A DNA stretch of 64,000 nucleotides from Curtobacterium sp. MCBD17_032 (lineage in GTDB: Bacteria > Actinomycetota > Actinomycetes > Actinomycetales > Microbacteriaceae). Numbering within the stretch: position 1 is the stretch's first letter; each line of letters opens with the position of its first letter. The notes beneath the pieces are model-generated. The model did not search any database. It was not told the DNA's origin and was given only the letters and a program-made list of their open reading frames with translations. The stretch is from contig NZ_QKTO01000003.1 of assembly GCF_003234855.1 (NCBI RefSeq), positions 124,001 to 188,000 on the forward strand. Direction: 5' to 3'. The translations under genes were made by a program, and so were the position numbers. Shown piece after piece: positions 45,177-52,917 of the stretch.

Positions 45177-46126
45177 CGCGTGGCCGCGGCGCCCTCGGTG
45201 TCCTCGCCGCCGGCGCCGCGGTCGGTGTCGCGTCTGCCGCGTGGGGAGCGCTCGTCGAGCGACGCCGGTTCGGCATCCGGTGGGAGACCGTCCCGGTGCT
45301 GCCGGTCGGCTCCCGGGACGTCACCGTCCTGCACCTGTCCGACATCCACATGGCACCGTGGCAGGCGGACAAGCAACAGTGGATCCGCGACCTCAGCCTG
45401 GTCGAGCCCGACTTCATCGTGAACACCGGGGACAACCTCGGACACGCCACCGCCAACGCGGCCGTCGAGTACGCCCTCGAGCCGTTCCGCGGCATCCCGG
45501 GGGCCTTCGTCAACGGGTCGAACGACCTCTTCGCCCCGTCGCCGCGCAACCCGGCCCAGTACCTCACCGGGCCGAGCAGCATGCGCGCGGGAGCCGAGCC
45601 CGTCGAGCTCGACGTGGACCGGCAGACGGCGTTCTTCGAGTCGCTGGGCTGGCTCGACCTCAACGACCATGCACGGGCGATCGAGGTCCGTGGGTCACGC
45701 TTCGAGTTGTTCGGCACCTCCGACGCCCACCGGAACTGGGACCGGCTCGACCTCCTGCCGGCGAACGTCGACGAGATGCGGTCGGAGGTGCCGTGGTCGG
45801 ACGACGAGACCGGCCCCTCCCCCGTGTCCATCGGTGTCACACACGCGCCCTACCGACGGGTGCTCGACGCCTTCGTGACCCAAGGCGCGGACATCGTCTT
45901 CGCCGGGCACACGCACGGCGGTCAGGTCGCCGTGCCCGGGGTCGGCGCACTCGTGACCAACTCCGACCTCCCGCGGCAGTACGCGAGCGGCCTGCACCAG
46001 TGGCAGAACCGCACGCACTGGTCGTGGCTGAACGTCTCGGCAGGTCTCGGGACGTCGATCTACGCCCCCGTGCGGTTCGCCGTCCGGCCCGAGGCGGTCG
46101 TCGTCACGCTCACGGCCCGGGCGTGA
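45173..46126 (+). CDS. Metallophosphoesterase, calcineurin-like, membrane-anchored
   Basis: 317 residues. A short N-terminal hydrophobic segment (GVLAAGAAVGVASAAWGA) is followed by the calcineurin-like fold: DVTVLHLSDIHMAP, FIVNTGDNLG, VNGSND (in place of GNHD), IGVTHAP and FAGHTHGGQV. Two metal ions are expected. Its substrate is unknown. It is translationally coupled (ATGA) to the class A PBP, as in many actinobacteria, and may act near the cell wall machinery. The Asn-Asp substitution in GNHD (GSND) alters one canonical His. Confidence 0.85.
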   Translation: MTRGRGALGVLAAGAAVGVASAAWGALVERRRFGIRWETVPVLPVGSRDVTVLHLSDIHMAPWQADKQQWIRDLSLVEPDFIVNTGDNLGHATANAAVEYALEPFRGIPGAFVNGSNDLFAPSPRNPAQYLTGPSSMRAGAEPVELDVDRQTAFFESLGWLDLNDHARAIEVRGSRFELFGTSDAHRNWDRLDLLPANVDEMRSEVPWSDDETGPSPVSIGVTHAPYRRVLDAFVTQGADIVFAGHTHGGQVAVPGVGALVTNSDLPRQYASGLHQWQNRTHWSWLNVSAGLGTSIYAPVRFAVRPEAVVVTLTARA

Positions 46127-46194
46127 CCGGCGGTCCGTCGACCGCGACGCGCCCGGCCGACACCGTGTGGTCGTGAGCACCCCCGAACATCGGA

Positions 46195-46200
46195 TAGACT
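46195..46200 (+). promoter_or_regulatory. Candidate -10 hexamer for tRNA-Pro
   Basis: TAGACT lies 35 bp before the mature tRNA 5' end; no clear -35 is seen. Confidence 0.35.
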
Positions 46201-46235
46201 TCTGGGGTTGCTCCGGGAACGGAGTGACCACACCG

Positions 46236-46310
<75 letters not shown>

Positions 46311-46314
46311 ACAC

Positions 46315-46346
46315 AAGGCCCCGGCTTCTCATGAAGCCGGGGCCTT
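46315..46346 (+). terminator. Terminator of tRNA-Pro
   Basis: AAGGCCCCGGCTT and its complement AAGCCGGGGCCTT form a perfect 13-bp stem with a 6-nt loop, starting 6 nt after the tRNA. Confidence 0.85.
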
Positions 46347-46405
46347 CGCCGTTCCCGCGGCAGTCTCGTTGTCGCCCACGGTCACGGCCCCCCTCGGCCC
46401 AACAG

Positions 46406-46447
46406 GAACCGGCTCGAACCACGGGATTCCGTGGTTCGAGCCGGTTC
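46406..46447. terminator. 19-bp perfect inverted repeat before the LLM gene end
   Basis: Arms of 19 bp (46406-46424 and 46429-46447) flank a 4-nt loop GATT. The arms contain GGTTCGAGCC, resembling a tRNA T-arm. It lies between converging tRNA-Pro and the LLM monooxygenase gene and can end the latter. Confidence 0.7.
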
Positions 46448-46489
46448 GTGTTGTGCGGGTCCAGCCGCCGCCGTGCGGCTCCGACGGTG

Positions 46490-47530
46490 TCAGGCGACGG
46501 CGACGCCCGGACGGACGAGCCGCCCGTCGGCCTGCAGCCCCGAGACGACCTCGAGCGCCTGGTGCCGGTAGCGCGCCTGAGCGGCCCCAGGAGCGACGAT
46601 CACGCCGTCGGCACCGGTCGACTCGACCAGCTCGTTGATCTTCGTGGCGACCTGGTCCCGAGACCCGTAAGCCTGACGTTCCGTCCGGGCGGCGATGAAC
46701 CGACGCTCGAGGTCGGAGAACTCGTACGCCCGGGCCTCCTCCATCGACACCGGCTCGGGCTTCGCCCCCTGGCGCATCCGGATGAACGAGATCATCCCGG
46801 GTGCGCTCTGCTCCTCGACGACGGCCGGGTCCTCGTCCGTGACGACCTGCACGCCGATCAGCGCGAGCGGCTCGGAGCGGAAGCGTGAGGGCCGGAACGC
46901 CTGGTGGTAGAGCGCGAGCGCCGCCTCGGTGTTGTCCGACGCGAAGTGGTGGGCGAAGGCGAACGGGATCCCCAGCGCGCCCGCGACCTGCGCACTGTAG
47001 CCCGACGAGCCGAGCAGCCAGAACTCCGGCACGTCGCCGTACCCGGGGACGGCACGGATCCGAGCGAGCGGGTTCGACTCCTCCATGCCGGTGAAGAACC
47101 CGACCAGGTCGGCCAACTGCTGCGGGAAGTCGTCGACGTCGAGCCGGTCCGTCCGGCGGAGGGCCATCGCGGTCGCCCCGTCGGTGCCGGGCGCCCGACC
47201 GATGCCGAGGTCGACCCGGTCACCGTACAGGGCGCGGAGGGTCCCGAACTGCTCCGCGATGACGAGCGGGGCGTGGTTGGGCAGCATGACACCGCCGGAA
47301 CCGATGCGGATCGTCGACGTCGCAGCACCGACGGCGCTCAGCAGGACCGCCGGCGCGGACGAGGTGATGCCCGGCATGCCGTGGTGCTCAGCCACCCAGA
47401 AGCGCTCGTACCCGAGCTCTTCGGCTCGGACGGCCATGTCGATCGAACCCTGCAGGGCTTCGGTGTTCGACTGTCCGTACTCGCGCGTGGCGAGGTCGAG
47501 GACGGAAAGGTGCAGAGGTGCGTCGCTCAT
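46490..47530 (-). CDS. LLM-class flavin-dependent oxidoreductase (luciferase-like)
   Basis: 346 residues. A TIM-barrel enzyme of the bacterial luciferase family using reduced FMN or F420 to oxidise an unknown substrate. N-terminal LHLSVLDLATREYGQ, YERFWVAEHHGMPGITSSAP, RIGSGGVMLPNHAPLVIAEQ and DLGIGRAPGTDGATAMALRR match the MsnO8-type group. ATG 47530 gives the standard start. It lies downstream of a tdk terminator and appears monocistronic. No ribosome binding site of good quality is visible. Confidence 0.88.
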   Translation of the reverse strand: MSDAPLHLSVLDLATREYGQSNTEALQGSIDMAVRAEELGYERFWVAEHHGMPGITSSAPAVLLSAVGAATSTIRIGSGGVMLPNHAPLVIAEQFGTLRALYGDRVDLGIGRAPGTDGATAMALRRTDRLDVDDFPQQLADLVGFFTGMEESNPLARIRAVPGYGDVPEFWLLGSSGYSAQVAGALGIPFAFAHHFASDNTEAALALYHQAFRPSRFRSEPLALIGVQVVTDEDPAVVEEQSAPGMISFIRMRQGAKPEPVSMEEARAYEFSDLERRFIAARTERQAYGSRDQVATKINELVESTGADGVIVAPGAAQARYRHQALEVVSGLQADGRLVRPGVAVA

Positions 47531-47576
47531 GACGACGGCAACGCCCTGCGGTGCGCGCCCATTCCTGCCCACGCGT

Positions 47577-47620
47577 CGGACGGGAGGCCCGGGGACGGCT
47601 CGCCCCGTGCCTCCCGTCCG
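47577..47620. terminator. Terminator after tdk, GGACGGGAGGC family
   Basis: CGGACGGGAGGC with its complement GCCTCCCGTCCG at 47609-47620, 8 bp after the tdk stop on the minus strand. Confidence 0.75.
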
Positions 47621-47628
47621 GACCGGGC

Positions 47629-48264
47629 TCAGTGCCCGGTCTCGCCGTCCAGACGGCCGCCCGACTCGGTGAGGTAGCAGTTGGCGCAGAGGGACTCGTA
47701 CTCGACGTCGACGCCGTCGATCGCGACCTGCGAGCCGTCGAACACGAACCGACCGTCGACCTTCCGGGCGTTGAACACGGCCTTGCGGCCGCAGCGGCAG
47801 ATCGTCTTGAGCTCCTCGAGGGAGTGCGCGACCTCGAGGAGGCGACGGCTGCCGGGGAACGCCTCGGTACGGAAGTCGGTGCGGATGCCGTAGGCGAGCA
47901 CGGGGATCTGGTCGAGGACGGCGATCCGGAGCAGGTCGTCGACCTGCCTGGGTGTGAGGAACTGTGCCTCGTCCACCAGGACGCAACTCACCGGGCGGAC
48001 CATGCCGTCGAGTACTGCGGACCCCGGATCGGTCGCCCCGGCCGCGGCGACCGCGGCCCGGACGTCGGCGTCGGCGGGCAGCACGACGTCGACGGTCCGG
48101 GTGACGCCGAGTCGGGAGACGATCTCGCGGTCGCCCTTCGTGTCGATGCTGGGCTTGGCGAGCAGGACCCGCTGGCCCCGCTCCTCGTAGTTGTAGGCGG
48201 CCTGCAGGAGCCCGGTGCTCTTGCCGCTGTTCATCGCGCCGAAGCGGAAGTAGAGCTTGGCCAC
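47629..48264 (-). CDS. tdk: Thymidine kinase
   Basis: 211 residues. It salvages thymidine to dTMP. The P-loop is FRFGAMNSGKSTGLLQ, with SCVLVDEAQFLTPRQVDDL and the lasso-domain zinc ligands TICRCGRKAVFNARKV and SLCANCYLTESG. Its GTG shares a base with the TAG stop of the response regulator gene (TAGTG), so translation is coupled. It is the last gene of the signalling cluster transcript. Confidence 0.95.
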   Translation of the reverse strand: MAKLYFRFGAMNSGKSTGLLQAAYNYEERGQRVLLAKPSIDTKGDREIVSRLGVTRTVDVVLPADADVRAAVAAAGATDPGSAVLDGMVRPVSCVLVDEAQFLTPRQVDDLLRIAVLDQIPVLAYGIRTDFRTEAFPGSRRLLEVAHSLEELKTICRCGRKAVFNARKVDGRFVFDGSQVAIDGVDVEYESLCANCYLTESGGRLDGETGH

Positions 48265-48965
48265 TAGGCGAGGAACCCGTCCTCCGCCGCACGACGGATG
48301 AGGTCGGACTTCTTCGACGCGGGACGGCCGACCTTCGCGTACTTCTCGCGGACGCGCCGGAGGTACGTCTTCGCGGTCTCGTACTGCACGTTCATCTGTG
48401 CCGCGACCTCGTTCGTGGAGTACCCCGACACGTACAACCGGAGCGCCTCCTCCTCGCCGTGGCTGAGCTTCGGACGCTGGTGGGCGCTCGCCCCGGTCGG
48501 CAACGGACGCCATTCCCGCTGCGCCGGGGTCTCACGTGCCACGCCCATGACCTCGCGGGCGATGTCCATCACTTCGCGCATCGGCAGGGACTTCGAGAGG
48601 AAGGCCGCTGCGCCGGCAGCGAGGGACCGGTCGCGGGACTCCCGGGCGTCGACGCTCGACAGGACGATCACCTTCGCCCCGGCAGCGCGGCACGTGCGGA
48701 CGCGCGCCTCGATCGACACCGGCTCCTTGAGCTGGAAATCGAGGAACACCAGGTCGGTCGGGAAGCTGTCGCTGTGCACCATCTCGAGCCAGGTGTGCGC
48801 GGTGAGGGCCAGGTCGAAGTCGAAGGCGTTCACCGCGATCCAGCTCGACAGGCTGTCGAGCAGGACCTCGTGGTCGTCGAGGATGGCCAAGCGCACCCGG
48901 CGGGAACCCGGGGCCGGCATGGCGGGACCGCCCTCCGGGAACCGGGTCGGGTCAGTGCTGGTCAT
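48264..48965 (-). CDS. LuxR/NarL-family response regulator
   Basis: 233 residues. The receiver domain (about 22-150) has the acidic pair in LAILDDHEVLLDSL, the phosphorylated Asp in DLVFLDFQLKEP and the switch Ser-Lys region VIVLSSVDAR, FLSKSLPM. The LuxR-type HTH spans the last 65 residues (LSHGEEEALRLYVSGYSTNE, VQYETAKTYLRRVREK). The start at 48965 is favoured by TAAGGT 6 nt upstream; ATG 48920 is an alternative with a GGAGG. It is preceded by the kinase-like gene with a 14-nt overlap and followed by tdk. Confidence 0.88.
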   Translation of the reverse strand: MTSTDPTRFPEGGPAMPAPGSRRVRLAILDDHEVLLDSLSSWIAVNAFDFDLALTAHTWLEMVHSDSFPTDLVFLDFQLKEPVSIEARVRTCRAAGAKVIVLSSVDARESRDRSLAAGAAAFLSKSLPMREVMDIAREVMGVARETPAQREWRPLPTGASAHQRPKLSHGEEEALRLYVSGYSTNEVAAQMNVQYETAKTYLRRVREKYAKVGRPASKKSDLIRRAAEDGFLA

Positions 48966-50124
48966 ACGAGAACCTTAATGTCAGGGACGATGGTCGGACG
49001 GCGACGTCGAGGTCCGGGAACGTGACGCGGAGGACGGCGAAGTACGGGTCGAACGTCCGGTGGATGCCGACGTCCGAGTCGGCCACGGCGACCTCGAAGG
49101 TCATCGTCACCGGGTGCGTCGCGGACGTGCTGGCGGGGTCCGGTGGCGCGACCCGGACGCGGACACCCGCCGGGTCGACGGTGTCGGCGGCGAGCAGGGC
49201 GCGGACGAAGGTCCGGACGACGGTGCGCTGGTCGGCGTCCATCGCCGCGGCGAGGCCGAGCGGGTCGACGACCGTGGCGGCGGCGTCCCCGGCGATCCGC
49301 ACCGCGTACTCGAGCCAGGTGCGGTCCGCCTCGGCGACCATGACCTGCCGGATGCCGTCGGCGATGTCCCGCGCCCGCGCCCGGTCCGCGTCCGTCAACG
49401 TCGCCCGCGTACGGAGCTCGGCGAAGAAGGGAGCGACGTCCCGCGCCAGGATCGTCGAGCGGTCTTGCTGCACGCTCGACGTGATCCCGTCGCGTTCGGC
49501 ACGCTCCACCGAGTACGACCCGGCCCGGATCTGCACGCGCTCCGCCAGTCCGGCGAAGGTGTGCGCGAACACGGCGGATGCTGTCGTGAGGACGAGGGTC
49601 GGCGCGGCTGCGAGGAACGCGGCCACGGGGACGGGCACGCCCGCCGGGTGCACGAAGGCCACCGTCCCACCGGTGCCGGCGTTCACGGCAGCGAGGGCGA
49701 CGCCACCGACGACCAGGTCGGTCCACGGCCGGTACGGAGCGACGGCGACGATGCCGATCGCGCTGAGCAGCACCATGAAGTCGTTCACGAGCGACCGGTC
49801 CGGCCCCCACTGCGCGGCCGCGGCGGTCACCGTCGCGAGTGCGAGCAGTGCCACGTGCGCGACGAACGCCCACCGCGCGAACGGGGCACGGAACGGACTG
49901 GAGGCACTGACCACGACGACCGCGGACGCCGCGAGCAACAGGACCGTCAGCGCACTCAACGTCGGCGCTCCGACCACGTCGCGGTCGAGCAGGGACACGA
50001 GGGAGGCCCACACCACGCCGCCCGCACCGAGCACCACCGCGAGGGGCCGGGACCCCATCGCGCCGAGCGGGTCGTACTGCTGCGCCGTCCGCCGTCCCGC
50101 CCCGCCTGTCCGCCGGCGCTTCAC
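48952..50124 (-). CDS. Membrane protein of a signalling cluster, kinase-like but without visible ATPase motifs
   Basis: 390 residues. Five or six hydrophobic segments fill residues about 25-200 (for example LAVVLGAGGVVWASLVSLL, LTVLLLAASAVVVVSA). A helical stretch with SVERAERDGITSSVQQDRST follows where a kinase would have its phospho-His region, but there is no H-D pair. The C-terminal 130 residues lack N-box (NxxKHA), DxGxG and G-x-G motifs, so ATP binding is not supported. It overlaps the upstream histidine kinase by 4 bp and the regulator by 14 nt. I do not assign a function; it may be a degenerate partner kinase or accessory sensor. Confidence 0.7.
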   Translation of the reverse strand: MKRRRTGGAGRRTAQQYDPLGAMGSRPLAVVLGAGGVVWASLVSLLDRDVVGAPTLSALTVLLLAASAVVVVSASSPFRAPFARWAFVAHVALLALATVTAAAAQWGPDRSLVNDFMVLLSAIGIVAVAPYRPWTDLVVGGVALAAVNAGTGGTVAFVHPAGVPVPVAAFLAAAPTLVLTTASAVFAHTFAGLAERVQIRAGSYSVERAERDGITSSVQQDRSTILARDVAPFFAELRTRATLTDADRARARDIADGIRQVMVAEADRTWLEYAVRIAGDAAATVVDPLGLAAAMDADQRTVVRTFVRALLAADTVDPAGVRVRVAPPDPASTSATHPVTMTFEVAVADSDVGIHRTFDPYFAVLRVTFPDLDVAVRPSSLTLRFSYDQH

Positions 50125-51362
50125 GAGGCACGCTCCACGTCGTCCTGCGGTCGGAGGGGAACGGGCGCGTCGGCCGCCGCGTAGGGCACGCTCATCATGA
50201 CGCTCGTGCCGGAGCCGGGCGAGGACCAGACCTGGACGTCGCCGCCGACGCGGCCGATGCGCTCCCGGACCGAGTTGCGGAGCCCCATGCGGTCGGCGCC
50301 GGTGGCCTGCTCGTCGAAGCCTCGTCCGTCGTCCACGACCATGACGGTGCAGGTGAGGCCGTCGTCGAACACGCTGACCTCGGCCGCGTCGGTGCCGGCG
50401 TGCTTCCGGACGTTCGTCAGGCACTGGGCGACCGCGCGCAGGACCGCGGTCATCGCCTGCGGATCGAGCCTGGCGACCGACATCGGGTCGCCGGTGACGG
50501 CGATCCGCAACCCCGTCGACCGCTGCTCGTCCAGCATGCGGTCGAAGGCCGCGACCGCGACCGCCGTCGCGCCGGCGACGCCGTCGTCCGTCGTCGGGTC
50601 GACCGGCGTGAGCCAGGCGCGGCCCGTCAGCACGGCGACGTCCGCCTCCATCGTCTGCACGAGGTGTTCGTCCATCGGTCCGGCCGGTGCCAGCGCGATC
50701 GCGTTGAGGTGGCTGAGCACGGTGTCGTGCAGGATCGCCGCGGCTTCGGCCTCGATCCCGGCCCGGTAGGCCGTCACGTGCTCTTCACGGGCCGACCGCA
50801 GGAGCTCCGGTTGGACCCGTTCGGATCTGGTCGTCGAACGGTTCACGGCCACCACGAGGCCGATGACGAACCCGAGCGTCACCCAGGCGAGCACGAGCGG
50901 GTGGTCGGGGCCGCCGGCCTGAGCGGCGACGACCGAGGTCACGAGCCGCCCGACGATGAAACCCGACACGGACCAGAGCACCACGCGGAGGGTCCCGCTG
51001 CCGGTCCCGCCGATCAGCACGAGCGGGACGACGACCAGGGACAGCAGGTACGAGGCCACCCAGGGGACCTCGCTGAGTTCGCGCTGCACCACGGTCGCGA
51101 ACCAGTACGAGCAGATCCCTCCGACGACGAGGAACGCCGCCGCGGACCGCCAGGTGCCGACGTGCACGTGGACGCCGATCATCACGAGCATGGGGACGAC
51201 GGCGAGCACCGCCCCGAGGACGTGGTCCGACGGAGCGTCGATGCGGTAGACGAGCAGCAGGAGCGCGGCGGCGACGAGGGACCCGATCGCGGCCGCGTGG
51301 AAGGCGCGCACCGTCGACCACGCGTTCACCCGTGGGGCGAGATGCGTGGGGATGCCGAGCAC
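50121..51362 (-). CDS. Sensor histidine kinase (HisKA_3 type)
   Basis: 413 residues. Six hydrophobic helices occupy about residues 20-185. The dimerisation and phosphorylation region reads AAAILHDTVLSHLNAIA, with His in the LHD motif of the HisKA_3 group. The ATPase has N-box CLTNVRKHAGTDAAE, VVDDGRGFD and GLRNSVRERIGRVGG with GSGTSVMMSVP. Partner of the LuxR-type regulator encoded two genes downstream. GTG 51362 follows GGAAGGA. The stimulus is unknown. Confidence 0.88.
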   Translation of the reverse strand: MLGIPTHLAPRVNAWSTVRAFHAAAIGSLVAAALLLLVYRIDAPSDHVLGAVLAVVPMLVMIGVHVHVGTWRSAAAFLVVGGICSYWFATVVQRELSEVPWVASYLLSLVVVPLVLIGGTGSGTLRVVLWSVSGFIVGRLVTSVVAAQAGGPDHPLVLAWVTLGFVIGLVVAVNRSTTRSERVQPELLRSAREEHVTAYRAGIEAEAAAILHDTVLSHLNAIALAPAGPMDEHLVQTMEADVAVLTGRAWLTPVDPTTDDGVAGATAVAVAAFDRMLDEQRSTGLRIAVTGDPMSVARLDPQAMTAVLRAVAQCLTNVRKHAGTDAAEVSVFDDGLTCTVMVVDDGRGFDEQATGADRMGLRNSVRERIGRVGGDVQVWSSPGSGTSVMMSVPYAAADAPVPLRPQDDVERAS

Positions 51363-51532
51363 CGGGGCTGTCCTTCCGTGCGGTCGCGGGTCACTGGGCA
51401 CCCGGACGCCGAGTGCCCACCACCACACCGGACCGCGGGGTGGTCCGTCAGCGGCGGGGCGCCGTCTCTGATCCAACCACGATCGGTGTCGGTGTGTACC
51501 CCGATCGGATCGGCGAGGCGGCGGACTGGACC

Positions 51533-51538
51533 ATGATA
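51533..51538 (-). promoter_or_regulatory. Candidate -10 hexamer for the signalling cluster
   Basis: TATCAT on the minus strand is the best -10 match in the 223-bp gap between the radical SAM and kinase genes. It would give a leader of about 165 nt. A GGGCAC/GTGCCC hairpin lies inside that leader (51397-51419). Confidence 0.3.
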
Positions 51539-51585
51539 GCGGCGACCACCGACGGTCCACTGTCCCCCGGAAGCGGGATCGACGG

Positions 51586-52872
51586 TCAGAAGAGCCGCGG
51601 TTCTGCTGCGCCCGTCACCCCTGCTTCCGTCCCGGCGGAGCCCCTCGTCGCACGGACGGGTCGTGCCGCGCGCACCGGCGGAGTCCCTCGGACCGGCGAG
51701 GCTCCCGCGGAGGCGTCCGACCGGCGGGCTGCCCCGGCCGTGACCGTCGCCAGGGCGGGACCGCCGCCGCCACCACCGACAGCCGGACCCTGCCCGTTCG
51801 ACGGCCGGTACTCGGCGCGGTGCGCGTACCCGGGGTCCGCGCGCTTGAGCGGCGACTGGTCGGACGTCCGGGGCACGGCGTCGTCCGAGAACCCCATCGA
51901 GCCGGTCGCCGGATCGACCGCGCCGAGGGACAACCCGTGTTCGCGGAGGATCGGCCGGACCCGCTCCGCGAGCCAGCGTCGGTAGTCCTTCGGCGCGTAC
52001 GTGTTGTCCAGGTACATGGCCCGGTAGCGCCCCACGAGGTCGGGGTGCGTCCGACCGAGCCACTCGTACCACCACGGCTTGATGCCGGGCTTGAGGTGCA
52101 ACGCCGAGTACATGAGGCTCGTCGCCCCGGAAGCGGCCGCCCGCCCGACCGCGTCCTGCAGGTACGCGCGGGTGTCCGTGATGTACGGCAGCACCGGCAT
52201 GAGGAACACCGAGCAGTCGAGCCCGGCGTCCCGTACCGCCCGCACCGTCGCGAGGCGGGCGGCGGTCGTCGGCGTACCGGGCTCGACGGACTGCTGCAGG
52301 TCGTCGTCGTAGACCGCGATGGACATGGCGATGTCGACGGGCACCGACTCCGCCGCCTCCGCCAGGAGTGGGATGTCCCGACGGAGCAGGCTCCCCTTGG
52401 TCAGGATGCTGAAGGGCGTACCGGACTCCGCCAGTGCGCGGATGACGCCCGGCATGAGCCGGTAGCGGCCTTCCGCCCGCTGGTACGGGTCGGTGTTCGT
52501 GCCGAGGGCGACGGGATGCCGGTCCCAGCTCGGCTTGGCGAGTTCGCGGGTCAGGACATCGGCCACGTTCGTCTTCACGACGATCTGCTGGTCGAAGTCC
52601 GCCCCGCCGTCGAACTCCAGGTAGGTGTGGGTCGGCCGAGCGAAGCAGTACACGCAGGCGTGGCTGCAGCCCCGGTAGGGGTTGATCGTCCAGCCCCAGG
52701 TGCCGCCGTCAGCTCCCCCGACCTTGTTCAACGCGGACTTCGCCAGGACTTCGTGGAAGGTGACCCCGGCGAACTCCGGCGTGGTCACGCTCTGGACGAA
52801 CCCGCTGTTCGACTCGAGCTCGGGGAGCATGTCACTCCGCTCGGCCGTGATCGCCTGCCCGTCCCATCGCAT
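51586..52872 (-). CDS. Rv2578c-family radical SAM protein
   Basis: 428 residues. The cluster-binding cysteines are in PYRGCSHACVYCFARPTH, the radical SAM CxxxCxxC motif. FSILTKGSLLRRDIPLL and LHLKPGIKPWWYEWL are family features. The reaction is not known. Residues beyond about 345 are low-complexity Gly/Ala/Arg/Pro, including a run of Gly. ATG 52872 gives the family start MRWDGQAI and follows GAGGG. It reads toward the signalling cluster but is separated from it by 223 bp. Confidence 0.85.
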   Translation of the reverse strand: MRWDGQAITAERSDMLPELESNSGFVQSVTTPEFAGVTFHEVLAKSALNKVGGADGGTWGWTINPYRGCSHACVYCFARPTHTYLEFDGGADFDQQIVVKTNVADVLTRELAKPSWDRHPVALGTNTDPYQRAEGRYRLMPGVIRALAESGTPFSILTKGSLLRRDIPLLAEAAESVPVDIAMSIAVYDDDLQQSVEPGTPTTAARLATVRAVRDAGLDCSVFLMPVLPYITDTRAYLQDAVGRAAASGATSLMYSALHLKPGIKPWWYEWLGRTHPDLVGRYRAMYLDNTYAPKDYRRWLAERVRPILREHGLSLGAVDPATGSMGFSDDAVPRTSDQSPLKRADPGYAHRAEYRPSNGQGPAVGGGGGGPALATVTAGAARRSDASAGASPVRGTPPVRAARPVRATRGSAGTEAGVTGAAEPRLF

Positions 52873-52917
52873 GCCCTCATTCGAACACACGTTCGAACAG
52901 GGCGCAAGCAGGGCGCG

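Noticed and set aside
51363..51560. N-terminal extension of the histidine kinase
   Set aside because: The added residues are low-complexity Arg/Pro/Trp; GGAAGGA precedes GTG 51362.
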